From assembly GCA_046330955.1 (NCBI GenBank), contig JAXLRT010000024.1:14245-78244 (forward strand): a DNA stretch of 64,000 nt. Direction: 5' to 3'. Shown piece by piece: positions 8,140-16,704 of this stretch; position 1 is the stretch's first letter; every line of letters starts with the position of its first letter. The DNA comes from JADJPO01 sp046330955. Lineage in GTDB: Bacteria > Actinomycetota > Actinomycetes > Actinomycetales > Kineosporiaceae. The notes beneath the pieces were generated by a model, which was not told the origin of the DNA, did not search any database, and was given only the letters and a program-made list of their open reading frames with translations. Both the position numbers and the translations under genes were made by a program.

Positions 8140-9743
8140 GCGATCACCCCGGCCTCGAACCGTTCCATCGCGATCAAGGGCTTGATCCTCGCCTGCACCT
8201 CGCCGCGGACGAAGCTGCGCCAGATCACGTTGTCGCAGAAGACATTGCCGATCGCGCCGAGCACCATGGCCTGGTCGAGTGAGAGGTACCGCTGCGCGAT
8301 CAGCCCCGATCTGACCGCCACGGCGTCGTAGAAGCCGCCGGCACCGTAGGCACCCAGGTCACGCTCGATCCTGACCAGGTTGTCGAAGGCCGCCGCCGGC
8401 TCGTACTGCATGGCCAGGAAGGCGGCGTGGGGGGTGACCACGCCGTCGCCCCAGACGGGGTTCGGGGCAGTACCCACGCGGCATCCGGCGAAGCCGGCGT
8501 CCAGGTTCGTGCCCTCCAGGTCGGAGACGTAGCCGGCAGGGTCCATGCCGATGGCGTCCACGCCCCAGGCGGTGTAGCCGCCGCCGGGTCGGCTGGCCGG
8601 CGAGAAGCCCCAGTAGCCGTACCGGGCGTCGAGCAGGCCGAACTCGCGTTGGGCGCGCACGGTCAGCGGGTGGTTGATCCCCCACGATCGAGGTGCCCAG
8701 CCGGCCTCCGGCACGAACAGGTCGGGCATCAGAGCCTCGAACATGTCGCCGCCCCAGCTCGGCACGATGTGCATGCCCCGGTAGGTGAAGGCGCCCTCGA
8801 ACACATCGATGCCGAGATAGGTGCGGTGCTTCCCGACTGCCTTCTGTTCCAACCAGGACCAGTCGCACGAGTCCGGGAAGACGCGCTGCGTGGCGTAGTA
8901 GTGCGCCGGCGGGATCTGGCCGCGAGCGATGCCGATGTAGCTGGCGATCCTGGGCTCGCTGACCAGGATGTCGTAGTGGTTGAGCGTGTAGAAGACGTCC
9001 GGGCCGGTGCCCAGGTAGTTGCCCGCCACGGTCGCGACCGCCGGCTCGACGTCGTAGAACCCGCCGCGCAGCAGCCCGGCCGCGACCCCCGGTCGAGCCA
9101 ACTTGTCGTAGTACACGGCGAAGTTCATCCGGTGTAGCAGCCCGTTGGCCAGGACGGCGACCCGCGGCTCGGCGTTCCGCACGACCATCAGGGCGGCGGC
9201 GAACCAGCCGTTGTCCACGCTCGACAGGAACGGATACACGGTGTTGCCGTCCTCGGGCCACACCGTCACGACGTCACCGGTGGCCTCGTCGTACCAGTTG
9301 TAGAACATGCCGCTCGGCACGTGGTGGCGCAGCCGGCTCATGGTGGTGAGCGTGCGGGTCAGGCGCTCGCGGCATTCCGCGGCGCTGATGAGGCCGAGTT
9401 CTCGCGCCACGACGGCGCTCCAGAGGTAGCCACCGATGTTGGTCGGCGAGGTGTACCCGCTGCGCCGAGGTGAGGCCAGCGGGCCGCTGATGTTGTCGGC
9501 GGGCAAACCCGTTGCGGGATCGGTCATCGCGACCAGCGAGGCCCAGGTGTCGCGAGCCCACCGCCGGATGGTCGTGCGGTCCACGGCGGGCGCGCTCGTG
9601 GCCGCCCCCGCCGCCCCGGCCGCCCTCGCGGGCACGGCCTGGGCGCCGGTGAGCCCGACGACCGCCAGGGCCGCTCCGCCCAGGAGCAGCTGGCGGCGGG
9701 TGGCCGGGACGTGCAGGGCGGCGGGCCCGGATGGGGCGGTCAT
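8136..9743 (-). CDS. Tat-exported glucoamylase-like hydrolase (GH144-like)
   Basis: This protein of about 535 residues begins with a twin-arginine type signal (TRRQLLLGGAALAVVG, near residue 15) ending around ARA. The body matches the glucoamylase-like family (PF10091), which includes GH144 endo-beta-1,2-glucanases. Recognisable phrases are YWGFSPASRPGGGYTAWG, GVVTPHAAFLAM and YLSLDQAMVLGAIGN. It would act outside the membrane on a glucan and feed products to the two permeases encoded next to it. The ATG at 9743 is chosen over a TTG at 9749 because GGAG lies 8 nt upstream. Beta-1,2-glucan as substrate is an inference from the family only. Confidence 0.7.
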   Translation of the reverse strand: MTAPSGPAALHVPATRRQLLLGGAALAVVGLTGAQAVPARAAGAAGAATSAPAVDRTTIRRWARDTWASLVAMTDPATGLPADNISGPLASPRRSGYTSPTNIGGYLWSAVVARELGLISAAECRERLTRTLTTMSRLRHHVPSGMFYNWYDEATGDVVTVWPEDGNTVYPFLSSVDNGWFAAALMVVRNAEPRVAVLANGLLHRMNFAVYYDKLARPGVAAGLLRGGFYDVEPAVATVAGNYLGTGPDVFYTLNHYDILVSEPRIASYIGIARGQIPPAHYYATQRVFPDSCDWSWLEQKAVGKHRTYLGIDVFEGAFTYRGMHIVPSWGGDMFEALMPDLFVPEAGWAPRSWGINHPLTVRAQREFGLLDARYGYWGFSPASRPGGGYTAWGVDAIGMDPAGYVSDLEGTNLDAGFAGCRVGTAPNPVWGDGVVTPHAAFLAMQYEPAAAFDNLVRIERDLGAYGAGGFYDAVAVRSGLIAQRYLSLDQAMVLGAIGNVFCDNVIWRSFVRGEVQARIKPLIAMERFEAGVIA

Positions 9744-9771
9744 GTCCAATTCTCCTCGCTGGGGGACGATC

Positions 9772-10629
9772 TCACTTGATGCCCGTGGTGGCGATGCCTT
9801 CGATGAACCGGCGCTGGAAGATCAGGAAGACCACGAGGATCGGCGCGACCACGACGGTGGCGCCGGCCAGCAGCAGGCCGTAATTGACCTGGTTCTGCCC
9901 CGTGGAGAACAGCGCCAGGGCCACGGGGAGGGTGTAGTGGGTCTGGGTCTGTGCCACCACGAGGGGCCACAAGAAGCTGTTCCAGCTGCCGAGGAAGGTC
10001 AGGATTCCCAGGGTCGCCAACGCCGGGCCGCACAGCGGCAGGATGATCTGCCGGAAGATCCGCAGCTCACTGGCCCCGTCGACTCGGCCGGCATCGAGCA
10101 GGTCGTCCGGCAATGTGACGATGAACTGGCGCATCAGGAAGACCCCGAACGGCGTCACCAGGAACGGCAGGATCAGGCCCGGGTAGGAGTCGACCATGCC
10201 GAGGTTGGCGACCAACACGAACAGCGGCACGAAGGTCACCATGCCGGGCACCATCAGCGTGCCCATCACGAGCCCGAAGACCACCCGTTTGCCGCCGAAG
10301 TTCAGCTTGGCCAGCGCGTAGCCGAGCATCGAGCAGAAGACGAGATTGCCGGCCGTGACGACGACCGCGACCACGGTCGAGTTGAGGAAGTAGCGGGGGA
10401 AGTTCTGCTTGTCGAACAGGTCGCGGTAGTTGTCCAGGGTGGGCGACTGTGGCCACCAGGTCGGCGGTACCTGCCGCAGTTCACCCTCCCCCTTGAAACT
10501 GCCGAGGACCATCCACACGAACGGCGCGATCACCGCGATGAAGCCGATCGTGAGGATCAGGTAGAGCCATCCGGTCGAGAGCGCCGACCTCTTCGTTGCG
10601 CTGGTTGCGGTGGTCTTCACGCGTACCAC
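9772..10629 (-). CDS. Sugar ABC transporter permease, MalG type
   Basis: This 285-residue integral membrane protein has six hydrophobic helices. The MalG-family EAA motif reads DLLDAGRVDGASELRIFRQIILP in outline (about residue 185-205). It follows its partner permease by 4 nt and precedes the exported hydrolase, so permeases and hydrolases form one leftward operon. As in most actinobacterial sugar importers, no ATPase gene is in the cluster. A shared MsiK-type ATPase encoded elsewhere would be needed. Confidence 0.85.
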   Translation of the reverse strand: MVRVKTTATSATKRSALSTGWLYLILTIGFIAVIAPFVWMVLGSFKGEGELRQVPPTWWPQSPTLDNYRDLFDKQNFPRYFLNSTVVAVVVTAGNLVFCSMLGYALAKLNFGGKRVVFGLVMGTLMVPGMVTFVPLFVLVANLGMVDSYPGLILPFLVTPFGVFLMRQFIVTLPDDLLDAGRVDGASELRIFRQIILPLCGPALATLGILTFLGSWNSFLWPLVVAQTQTHYTLPVALALFSTGQNQVNYGLLLAGATVVVAPILVVFLIFQRRFIEGIATTGIK

Positions 10630-10633
10630 CCCG

Positions 10634-11524
10634 TCACGTGTTCGAGCGCAGGAGCCGGAACTGCAGGGCGGTCAAGGCCACGACCACCACGAAGAGCAGG
10701 TAGCTCATCGAGGCGGCGAAGCCGTAGTTGCCGAAACCGAACTGCTGGTAGGTGTACATCGACACCGACACCGTGGAGTTCAGCGGGCCACCCTGGGTCA
10801 TCACGAAGGGTTCCTCGAAGAACTGCAGGTACCCGATGCCGGTGGTCACCGTGACGAACAGCAGCGTGGGTCGCATCAGCGGCAGGGTCACGTACCGGAA
10901 CCGCTGCCAGGACGACGCCCCGTCGAGTGAGGCCGCCTCGTGCAGCATCGCCGGAACGGACTGCAACCCGGCCAGGAAGATGATCATCGCCGTCCCGAAG
11001 TTGCGCCACGAGGCCATGACGATCAGCGAGGGCATCGACCATCGGGTCGACCCGAGCCAGTCCGGCCCGGTGATGCCGACCCAGCCCAGGACGGTGTTGA
11101 CCAGACCGTTCTCCGGCTGGAGCAGGAAGCGCCAGACCACGGCCACCGCCACGATGGAGGTGACGACCGGGGTGTAGTACCCCACCCGGAAGAGCGACCG
11201 GAACCGGGTGATCCCCTTGTCCAGCGCCAGCGCCGCCGCCAGCGCGATGCCCAGCGTCAGCGGGACGCCGACGATCACGAAGTAGACGGTGTTGAGCGCC
11301 GCCTGGCGAAACGTCTCGTCCCCGACGGCCCGCACGTAGTTGTCGAAGCCCACCAGGTTCACCGCGAAGGGCGAACGCAGGTCGCGGGCCTTGATGTCGG
11401 TGAAGCTCATGTAGAGCGACGAGATCACCGGCCAGGCGGTGAACACCGAGAAGAGCATCAGGAACGGGAGCGCCAGGATCCAGGCCGCCATGCTCTGCCG
11501 TGATCCGTGCCTGGCACGCCGCAC
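10634..11524 (-). CDS. Sugar ABC transporter permease, MalF type
   Basis: The protein reads cleanly as a MalF-type permease from RRARHGSRQSMAAWILALP onward, with six helices and the EAA motif LHEAASLDGASSWQRFRYVTLP (shown in part). The frame stays open upstream to 11731, but that extension does not look like permease sequence and has poor codon use. I therefore place the start at GTG 11524; ATG 11491 is the alternative. Neither has a clear ribosome-binding site. The region just upstream is the wrecked binding-protein gene, so the operon may have lost its normal leader and partner. Confidence 0.7.
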   Translation of the reverse strand: MRRARHGSRQSMAAWILALPFLMLFSVFTAWPVISSLYMSFTDIKARDLRSPFAVNLVGFDNYVRAVGDETFRQAALNTVYFVIVGVPLTLGIALAAALALDKGITRFRSLFRVGYYTPVVTSIVAVAVVWRFLLQPENGLVNTVLGWVGITGPDWLGSTRWSMPSLIVMASWRNFGTAMIIFLAGLQSVPAMLHEAASLDGASSWQRFRYVTLPLMRPTLLFVTVTTGIGYLQFFEEPFVMTQGGPLNSTVSVSMYTYQQFGFGNYGFAASMSYLLFVVVVALTALQFRLLRSNT

Positions 11525-11539
11525 CGCAAGCGGTTGCGG
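11524..11539. promoter_or_regulatory. LacI-family operator-like palindrome
   Basis: CCGCAA-GCGG-TTGCGG is a perfect 6-bp-arm palindrome with 4-nt centre. It resembles the CGCAA...TTGCG operators of actinobacterial LacI-type sugar regulators. It sits exactly at the proposed MalF-type permease start. No LacI gene is in the window. Confidence 0.4.
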
Positions 11540-11749
11540 AAGGCATTTCGAGAACAGTCCAGCACGACGATGGTCGCCTTCAATTCCAGTTCGATGCAGC
11601 AGCGGGCCGTCTTCAGGCCGCATGCCGAGGATGCTGGGAGCAAGCCGACCTCTCGCTCTCAAGATGAATGCTGCCACCGCTCCAATTGTGGCATTCAGCA
11701 GCAGGAACGCCGAAAATCCTGGACCCTGCAAGGCGAGCAGCCCGTCTGG

Positions 11750-12826
11750 TCAGGGGACTCCGTCACCCCTGAGGCCTCCTCTGGCCTGGGGAGGTCTCGG
11801 TGGGCAACCACCTGGGCGATCTGAGATCTTCCTCCTCGACTCCAACTCCTGCAGGGCTTGGGCACTGTCATGGGGTTGGTGCTGACTGGCAGGCCGGCCG
11901 AGTCGGAGACCGCCCTGGGCTGAAGGTCCTGGTACTCGCGCTTGAGCAGCAGCATGGCCTCCATGCAGCCGTCGCTGAAGGTCGGCGCCGCCTGGCTCTC
12001 CACCGCGCACCATCTCCAGGGCAGGATGTCGTTGCCGGGGATAGTTCCGGGCAGGCCAGGCCGCCTCGATGGGGCCTCGGGCAGCGCTGTAGCGGCGATC
12101 CCGTCGAACGGTAGCTCGGCCAGTACTGCCCTCCAGGTCATCAGGGCTGCTCGAGGGCGAAGGACTTCCTCGTCGTCGACGGCGTGGCCGCTCAGCTCGA
12201 CCAGGCGAACAGCAGGGCTCGATCTGGAACCGGTGCCCAGGACACGGTTGATGCCACGGCGGCGCGGTCGCTCGCGCTGACGCTCGCGCTGAGGCCGGCC
12301 GATCAGGTGAGCAGGTCAGTACAGCGCTTGGTGGCTTGATCGCGCGACCAGTAGTCGTCGTTCTCGACGTGCCAGGAACAGCAGGACGGCCACGCCCGCC
12401 AGGCCTGGTGGTCTTCTGCGCCCCGCTGAAGAAGGTGCTCTTGTCGATGCTGCTGGGCGTGGGGTCGAGCGCCTGCGTGGCGAACTCACCCATCCAGGTC
12501 GTGCCGACCATCGCGGCGTCCGGGGTCTTGCCGGCGGTGATCGCCGTGGCGAACTTGTCGTGGGCCGAATCCCACGGAATGGCGGTGACCTGCACGGTGA
12601 CCCCCGGGTTGGCGGCCTCGAACTGCTTGGCCAGCGCGGGCAGTTTCTCGCCTTCGGTGCCCATCGCCCAGACCGTGATCGTCCCGGTGGCCTTGCCCGA
12701 ACTCACGGCTCCCGCCGTCCCGGTCGAGGTCCCGGCGGAGTCGGCCGACCGTCCGCAGGCGGCCAGGGCGAACGTGGCCCCGAGGCCGAGCGCGACGGCT
12801 GTCGTGAGACGAGAGTGCCGTTTCAT
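11750..12826 (-). pseudogene. Sugar ABC transporter solute-binding lipoprotein, degenerate
   Basis: The first 140 residues (down to about 12407) are a normal family 1 solute-binding lipoprotein: lipobox LAAC, then GTITVWAMGTEGEKLPAL, up to STFFSGAQKTT. The start at 12826 has GGGAG 8-9 nt upstream. After that the sequence stops resembling the family and the open frame becomes Arg/Pro-rich. Further down, coding-like pieces appear in different frames (EAMLLLKREYQDLQPRAVSD at about 11900-11960, ALQELES in another frame). They look like the C-terminal half of a binding protein with several frameshifts. I read it as one gene that has lost its middle and frame. The importer has no intact binding protein here. 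Confidence 0.65.
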
Positions 12827-12918
12827 GGTGATTCTCCCTGGTCGGGCAGAGCCCGGAGATGGTGCAGTGGGCGCGGGAACGCGATGAACTGTGCGGACGA
12901 CGTGCATCGGGGCAGCCA

Positions 12919-13086
12919 TCAGAGATGGCTCGGTCTCCTGCCCGGTCGTCGAACTACCTCCGGGGCGGTGCGCGATCGAGGCGCCTTGTGGCGCCCCCGC
13001 GTCGAGATCGCTCGCCTGCTCACGACGCCGACCACGGCGGCCCCTGTCGCCATGATCAGCACCGCAGGTTGCACGAGAACGAACAT
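12919..13086 (-). CDS. Small predicted membrane protein (55 aa)
   Basis: A short frame starts at ATG 13086 with GGAGG 7 nt upstream, one of the best ribosome-binding sites in the region. The first 23 residues (MFVLVQPAVLIMATGAAVVG...) form one hydrophobic helix, followed by a very basic tail rich in Arg and Pro. No family is recognised. A small single-pass protein with a cationic cytoplasmic tail is the plain description. The quality of the start signal is the main reason to call it. Confidence 0.4.
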   Translation of the reverse strand: MFVLVQPAVLIMATGAAVVGVVSRRAISTRGRHKAPRSRTAPEVVRRPGRRPSHL

Positions 13087-13166
13087 CGCCCAGCCTCCAG
13101 AACTCGGGAACGACGTCCCGTGAGCTCCGCGAGGTCTGGGCGAAGGTAGGTGAGGAGAAGGAACCC

Positions 13167-13190
13167 TCACGCCGCGTGGACGCGGCGTGA
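13167..13190. terminator. Perfect hairpin upstream of the DUF4304/DUF4062 pair
   Basis: TCACGCCGCG and CGCGGCGTGA form perfect 10-bp arms around a 4-nt loop (TGGA). There is no T tract. It could be a terminator, or a structure in the leader of the genes on either side. Confidence 0.4.
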
Positions 13191-13314
13191 CGTCAGTCAA
13201 CGCCCACGAACGTCCGACGTCAACACGAGATCACGCAGACGTCGTGGTATGCCGCGGGGCGAGGCCACGAGCCGATCGAGCCGCGTCCCGGCTCATCGCG
13301 ACCACTGGTCGGTC

Positions 13315-13666
13315 ATGATGACTCGCATGAACGCTGCGGAGTTCTATGCCGTGGTGCGACGCGAGATCGGGCCAGTCCTGAAAGCCCGCGGCTTCCGCCG
13401 CTCGAGCAACGACATCGGTCTCGCGGTCTATCCGCGGGCCGGAATGTGGATCAAGCCGCTGCCGCAACCTGGCCCCGTGCCCGCCCCGGATCGATTGATC
13501 GTCTCGTTCGACCACTCGCCGTGGGGCTGGTTGTCGGGCCTCGGTGGGGAGTTTCGCGTCTACCTCGAAGTGGGCGGTTGCGCCGCGATCAACGATGTAT
13601 CCATCCGCCGCTGCGCCGCCTCATCTGCGTGTCCAGTTCGATCTGCTACCGGAGCTAGCGCCATGA
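13315..13666 (+). pseudogene. DUF4304-like protein, frameshifted near its 3' end
   Basis: From MMTRMNAAEFYAVVRREIGP to FRVYLEVGG (about 13315-13578) the sequence resembles DUF4304, a small family of unknown function. After that the frame runs without stop into the next gene. The adjacent frame instead gives a natural ending, PPHLRVQFDLLPELAP then TGA at 13664-13666. That stop overlaps the ATG of the DUF4062 gene by 4 nt (ATGA), the classic coupled arrangement. So the ancestral gene ended there and a single shift between about 13575 and 13610 broke it. Family assignment is moderate. The frameshift could also be a sequencing error. Confidence 0.55.
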
Positions 13667-14910
13667 AGATCTTCGTGTCGTCCACCTCTCGGGATCTCGC
13701 CGAATACCGAGCGGCGGCGATCCGCGGGCTGCGCCGGCTCGGCCACACCGTGGTGGCCATGGAGGACTTCACCGCCGCGCCGGCTTACCCCTTGAGCCGG
13801 GTGGTCGAGCTCGTGCGCGCGAGCGACGCCTACGTCGTCATCGTCGCGTGGCGATACGGCTTCCCCCCGGTCACGGAGGGCGTGGCCGACCTCCCGGTGG
13901 CCCCTTCGGGCCGGTCCGACATCTCCATCACCGAGTGGGAATATCTCGCGGCGAAGGAGGATCCGGACCGGCCGATCCTGCCGTTCCTGCTCGCCGAGAC
14001 GGCGCCCTGGCAGCCGCAGGACATCGATGGCTTCGACGACGGTCGCAGTGCGGACACGACCATCACTGAGGTACGGAACTTCCGAGCAACCCTGGCACGC
14101 GAGCACATCGTGTCGTTCTTCAGCCGGCCCGACGAGCTCGAGGCGCTCGTCACCGCGGCGGTGACCTCTGCGCGCCTGGCTCGCGGCGTCTTCCTCAACC
14201 AGTTCAGCCTGGGCAAGCCGATCGAGGGGTACGAGACGACCCCTGACGCCTCGTACACCGGGCGGCTCGTGGACATCGTCCGTAACGGTGGCGGCGAGAG
14301 CGTGGCCCACGTCAACATCGCGAGTCCGTGGTGGTCGACGCGGCTCTACCTGCTGGCCTTCCTGCTCGACCGACTGACCGCTACCCGGCGAATCCTGGTC
14401 ACGGACGGCGCGGAGTTCGTCGGGCTGCTCCCCCTCGGCGCGGTGCTCCGCGGGATGGCCGCGCTGCACGACCGGATCCGGGAGTTCGAAACCGCGGAGC
14501 GGCAACGCGCGCAGACCGAGCCGGACGTCGTCCGCGAGGCCGAGGCGCTCGTCGCGCTCTTCGAGTCGTGCTTCCGACCGCGCCGTCCGTCCGGCCAGGC
14601 GCGCCGAGCAACCGAGGCCACCCCCGAGTCCATCGAGGCGTCGACGAAGATCGACGTCACCAAGGCTAATCTCGGCCGCTGGTTCGAGGACTCCCTGGTG
14701 ACCAGCCCGATCCACCTCGACAGCACGACCCGCGCGCGGCCGCTCGACCTCGTGCGACTCTTCGACTTCCCCGGCGACTTCGTGCCGATCACCGTTGTCG
14801 AGCGTGTCGCTCACAAGGACGTCGTGAAGTACCACGTCATCGACAAGCGTGCGTTGAGCCTGCAGCTCGCGAAGGCCTACGTCACCGAACTGCTCGACGA
14901 GAGCGGATAG
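13663..14910 (+). CDS. DUF4062-domain protein
   Basis: This 415-residue protein starts with the DUF4062 signature MKIFVSSTSRDLAEYRAAA and continues through DAYVVIVAWRYGF (about residue 60-72). DUF4062 is a TIR/SIR2-like Rossmann domain often fused to signalling or effector modules in defence-type proteins. The remaining 250 residues are soluble and unassigned, with a hydrophobic patch VNIASPWWSTRLYLLAFLLD and a charged helix. No signal peptide is seen. The start is supported by GGAG 8 nt upstream and by the 4-nt overlap with the DUF4304-like gene. Role in stress or defence signalling is an inference from the domain and the accessory setting. Confidence 0.7.
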   Translation: MKIFVSSTSRDLAEYRAAAIRGLRRLGHTVVAMEDFTAAPAYPLSRVVELVRASDAYVVIVAWRYGFPPVTEGVADLPVAPSGRSDISITEWEYLAAKEDPDRPILPFLLAETAPWQPQDIDGFDDGRSADTTITEVRNFRATLAREHIVSFFSRPDELEALVTAAVTSARLARGVFLNQFSLGKPIEGYETTPDASYTGRLVDIVRNGGGESVAHVNIASPWWSTRLYLLAFLLDRLTATRRILVTDGAEFVGLLPLGAVLRGMAALHDRIREFETAERQRAQTEPDVVREAEALVALFESCFRPRRPSGQARRATEATPESIEASTKIDVTKANLGRWFEDSLVTSPIHLDSTTRARPLDLVRLFDFPGDFVPITVVERVAHKDVVKYHVIDKRALSLQLAKAYVTELLDESG

Positions 14911-14913
14911 CCC

Positions 14914-15182
14914 TCACCCAGCGCTGCTCGGCAGACGCTTACCTCGTGGGCCGGACTGCAGGTAGGCCAGCATCGCGACAATGCGGCGATGCCCGTCGTC
15001 CGATTCGACCAGCCGAGTTCGAGCAGGATCTGACGCTCATGGCCCTCCGCGGTGCGCTCGCTGACGACCAAGCGCCGGGCGATCGCAGGGTTGTTGAGGC
15101 CCTCGGCCACCAACTCGAGGACTTCGCGTTCGCTTGGGGTGAGGCCGGCCAGAGGGTCCGTGCGCGAGCGTGCCGCCACCAA
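14914..15182 (-). pseudogene. LuxR-type HTH fragment of a response regulator, frameshifted
   Basis: Only the C-terminal output domain remains: LTPSEREVLELVAEGLNNPA and VSERTAEGH are a clear NarL/LuxR helix-turn-helix. After ILLELG the frame is lost. The next frame gives LVESDDGHRRIVAMLAYLQS and a stop at 14914, the usual tail of this subfamily. One missing base in GGC-TGG explains it. The receiver domain is absent: the piece ends at about 15182, where another LuxR remnant begins on the opposite strand. Confidence 0.7.
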
Positions 15183-15224
15183 ATGTCCTACTGAGGGTCC
15201 AGGGCAGACCCTCCTGCGGCCACC

Positions 15225-15433
15225 CTGCTGCGCAGCGCCTGGCCACGCTCACCGACCGCGAACGCGAGGTAGCGGCCGCGGTCGGGGCCGGTGCCTCCAA
15301 CGCAGAGGTGGCCGCCACCCTGTTCATGAGCGAGGCAACCGTCAAGGCACACGGGTCACGCCTGTTCAGCAAGCTCGAGGTCGTCGATCAGGTACAGATC
15401 GCCATCGTCGTGCACGACGCCGACCCGTCGTGA
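15225..15433 (+). pseudogene. Second LuxR-type HTH fragment, opposite strand
   Basis: LATLTDREREVAAAVGAGAS, then EVAATLFMSEATVKAHGSRLFSKLEV, is a complete LuxR helix-turn-helix ending at 15433. The receiver domain that should precede it is missing. Upstream sequence stops resembling a response regulator before about 15225. The two LuxR remnants are back to back, pointing away from each other. They may be the ends left after a deletion between two response-regulator genes. Confidence 0.65.
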
Positions 15434-15513
15434 CACCCTTCTCGACTCACGACTGACATCGCAGCCCGGCTCTACCTTGGCTACGTGCCGGGGATGGAGT
15501 ACAACCGACGGTC

Positions 15514-16602
15514 ATGAAGTCGTTGCCGACGGTGCTCCACTTTCGGGGCACGGTGTTGCCCGAGGGCACAGTGCGCGATGTGTTCGTGGTCGACGGACGG
15601 ATCACCTTCACCGAGCCGTCCGATGCCGTCACCGTCGCAGACGGCGGGTACCTCACGCCTGGCCTGGTGGACGCGCACGCTCACCTGTCGCTGCACAGCC
15701 CAGCCGGGGATGACGCCGAACCCGCCCTGAGGGTCCGGGCCAGCGCCCGCGCCCAACTGGCCGCCGGTGTGCTCGCGATCCGCGAGCCGGGTTCCCCTGA
15801 CGACGAGTCGCAACGGATCGGCCCGGGCGAGGGCCTGCCGCGGACCGTGACGGCAGGGCGCCTGCTGGCTCGGACCGGGCGATACTTCCCCGGTCTGGGG
15901 CGTGAGCTGGAACCCCAGCAGCTGCCCGAGGCAGCCGAGGAGGAGGCTCGAAGCGGCCGCGCCTGGGTCAAGGTGATCGCCGACTTCGTCGCTCCCGGTG
16001 GTGCGATCACCGCGGCGTTCCCGGCGGAGGTGCTGGCGGAGACTGCTCGGCGGGTCCATGCCGTCGGCGCCAAAATCGCTGCGCATGCGGGCGATCCGGA
16101 TGTGATCTCCGCCTGTATCGAGGCGGGGTTCGACTCGATCGAGCACGCCACCGGGATGCGCGCGGACCAGATCGACGCCGCCCTGGCAGCGGGCACAGCC
16201 ATCGTCCCGACGCTGATCATCCGGGACGGCGTGCTGGGCGCGGTGCGGGGATTCGGTGGCGACGACGCCACGGTGCAGGCGATGGCCGCCGTCCTGGACG
16301 GCCAGGGGGCCGTGGTCCGTGAGGCCGCCGAACGCGGCGTCACCGTTCTGGCCGGGACGGACGCCGGGATGGTGCCGCACGGGCTGGTCGCCACCGAGAT
16401 CGGGCTGCTGCTGTCCGCCGGGCTGACACCCGAGCAGGCCTTGGGCGCGGGGTCGTGGCTGGCCCGCGCCTATCTCGGGCTGCCTGGGATCAGCGAGGGT
16501 GCCCCGGCCGACCTCGTGGTCTTCCCCGACGACCCGCGCGAGGACGTCGATGCCCTGCGGCACCCCAGCGTGATCCTGCTCGACGGAGTCCGTCGTCGTT
16601 GA
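15514..16602 (+). CDS. Amidohydrolase, imidazolonepropionase/prolidase-like
   Basis: This 362-residue metal-dependent hydrolase has the metal-binding HxH in GLVDAHAHLSL (about residue 52). A Lys that may bridge the metals lies in WVKVIADF (about 150), His residues in KIAAHAGDP and SIEHATG, and the Asp in VLAGTDAGM (about 285). The N- and C-terminal strands form the usual small beta-sandwich. It lacks a signal peptide and is cytoplasmic. The family covers prolidases, imidazolonepropionase and drug-type hydrolases, and the substrate cannot be told. It stands alone in an accessory region, with no obvious pathway partners. The ribosome-binding site is weak. Confidence 0.78.
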   Translation: MKSLPTVLHFRGTVLPEGTVRDVFVVDGRITFTEPSDAVTVADGGYLTPGLVDAHAHLSLHSPAGDDAEPALRVRASARAQLAAGVLAIREPGSPDDESQRIGPGEGLPRTVTAGRLLARTGRYFPGLGRELEPQQLPEAAEEEARSGRAWVKVIADFVAPGGAITAAFPAEVLAETARRVHAVGAKIAAHAGDPDVISACIEAGFDSIEHATGMRADQIDAALAAGTAIVPTLIIRDGVLGAVRGFGGDDATVQAMAAVLDGQGAVVREAAERGVTVLAGTDAGMVPHGLVATEIGLLLSAGLTPEQALGAGSWLARAYLGLPGISEGAPADLVVFPDDPREDVDALRHPSVILLDGVRRR

Positions 16603-16704
16603 CGGCACCTGATCCATGACATGCCCGACGAGTCACGACGCGTCGCCGTCCTCACCCGCGTCAGCGGCACCCGACCCGACGGGCGGACATTCGCCCCGAC
16701 CCGA

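Noticed and set aside
6472..8331. A 619-residue open frame opposite the GH39 gene
   Set aside because: It is an antisense shadow of the hydrolase, with His/Arg/Gly-rich sequence and no family features.
11525..11731. N-terminal extension of the MalF-type permease
   Set aside because: The added residues do not resemble permeases and codon use is poor. The family begins near 11524.
12914..12930. Short AGCCATC/GATGGCT palindrome near the small membrane ORF
   Set aside because: With 7-bp arms, a 3-nt loop and no T run, it is too weak to call a terminator in DNA this rich in GC.
13150..13662. Reading the DUF4304-like region and DUF4062 as one 586-residue fusion
   Set aside because: The joint 30 residues (CAAINDVSIRRC...) look like out-of-frame sequence. 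The DUF4062 ATG has its own ribosome-binding site and a 4-nt overlap with a natural stop in the other frame.
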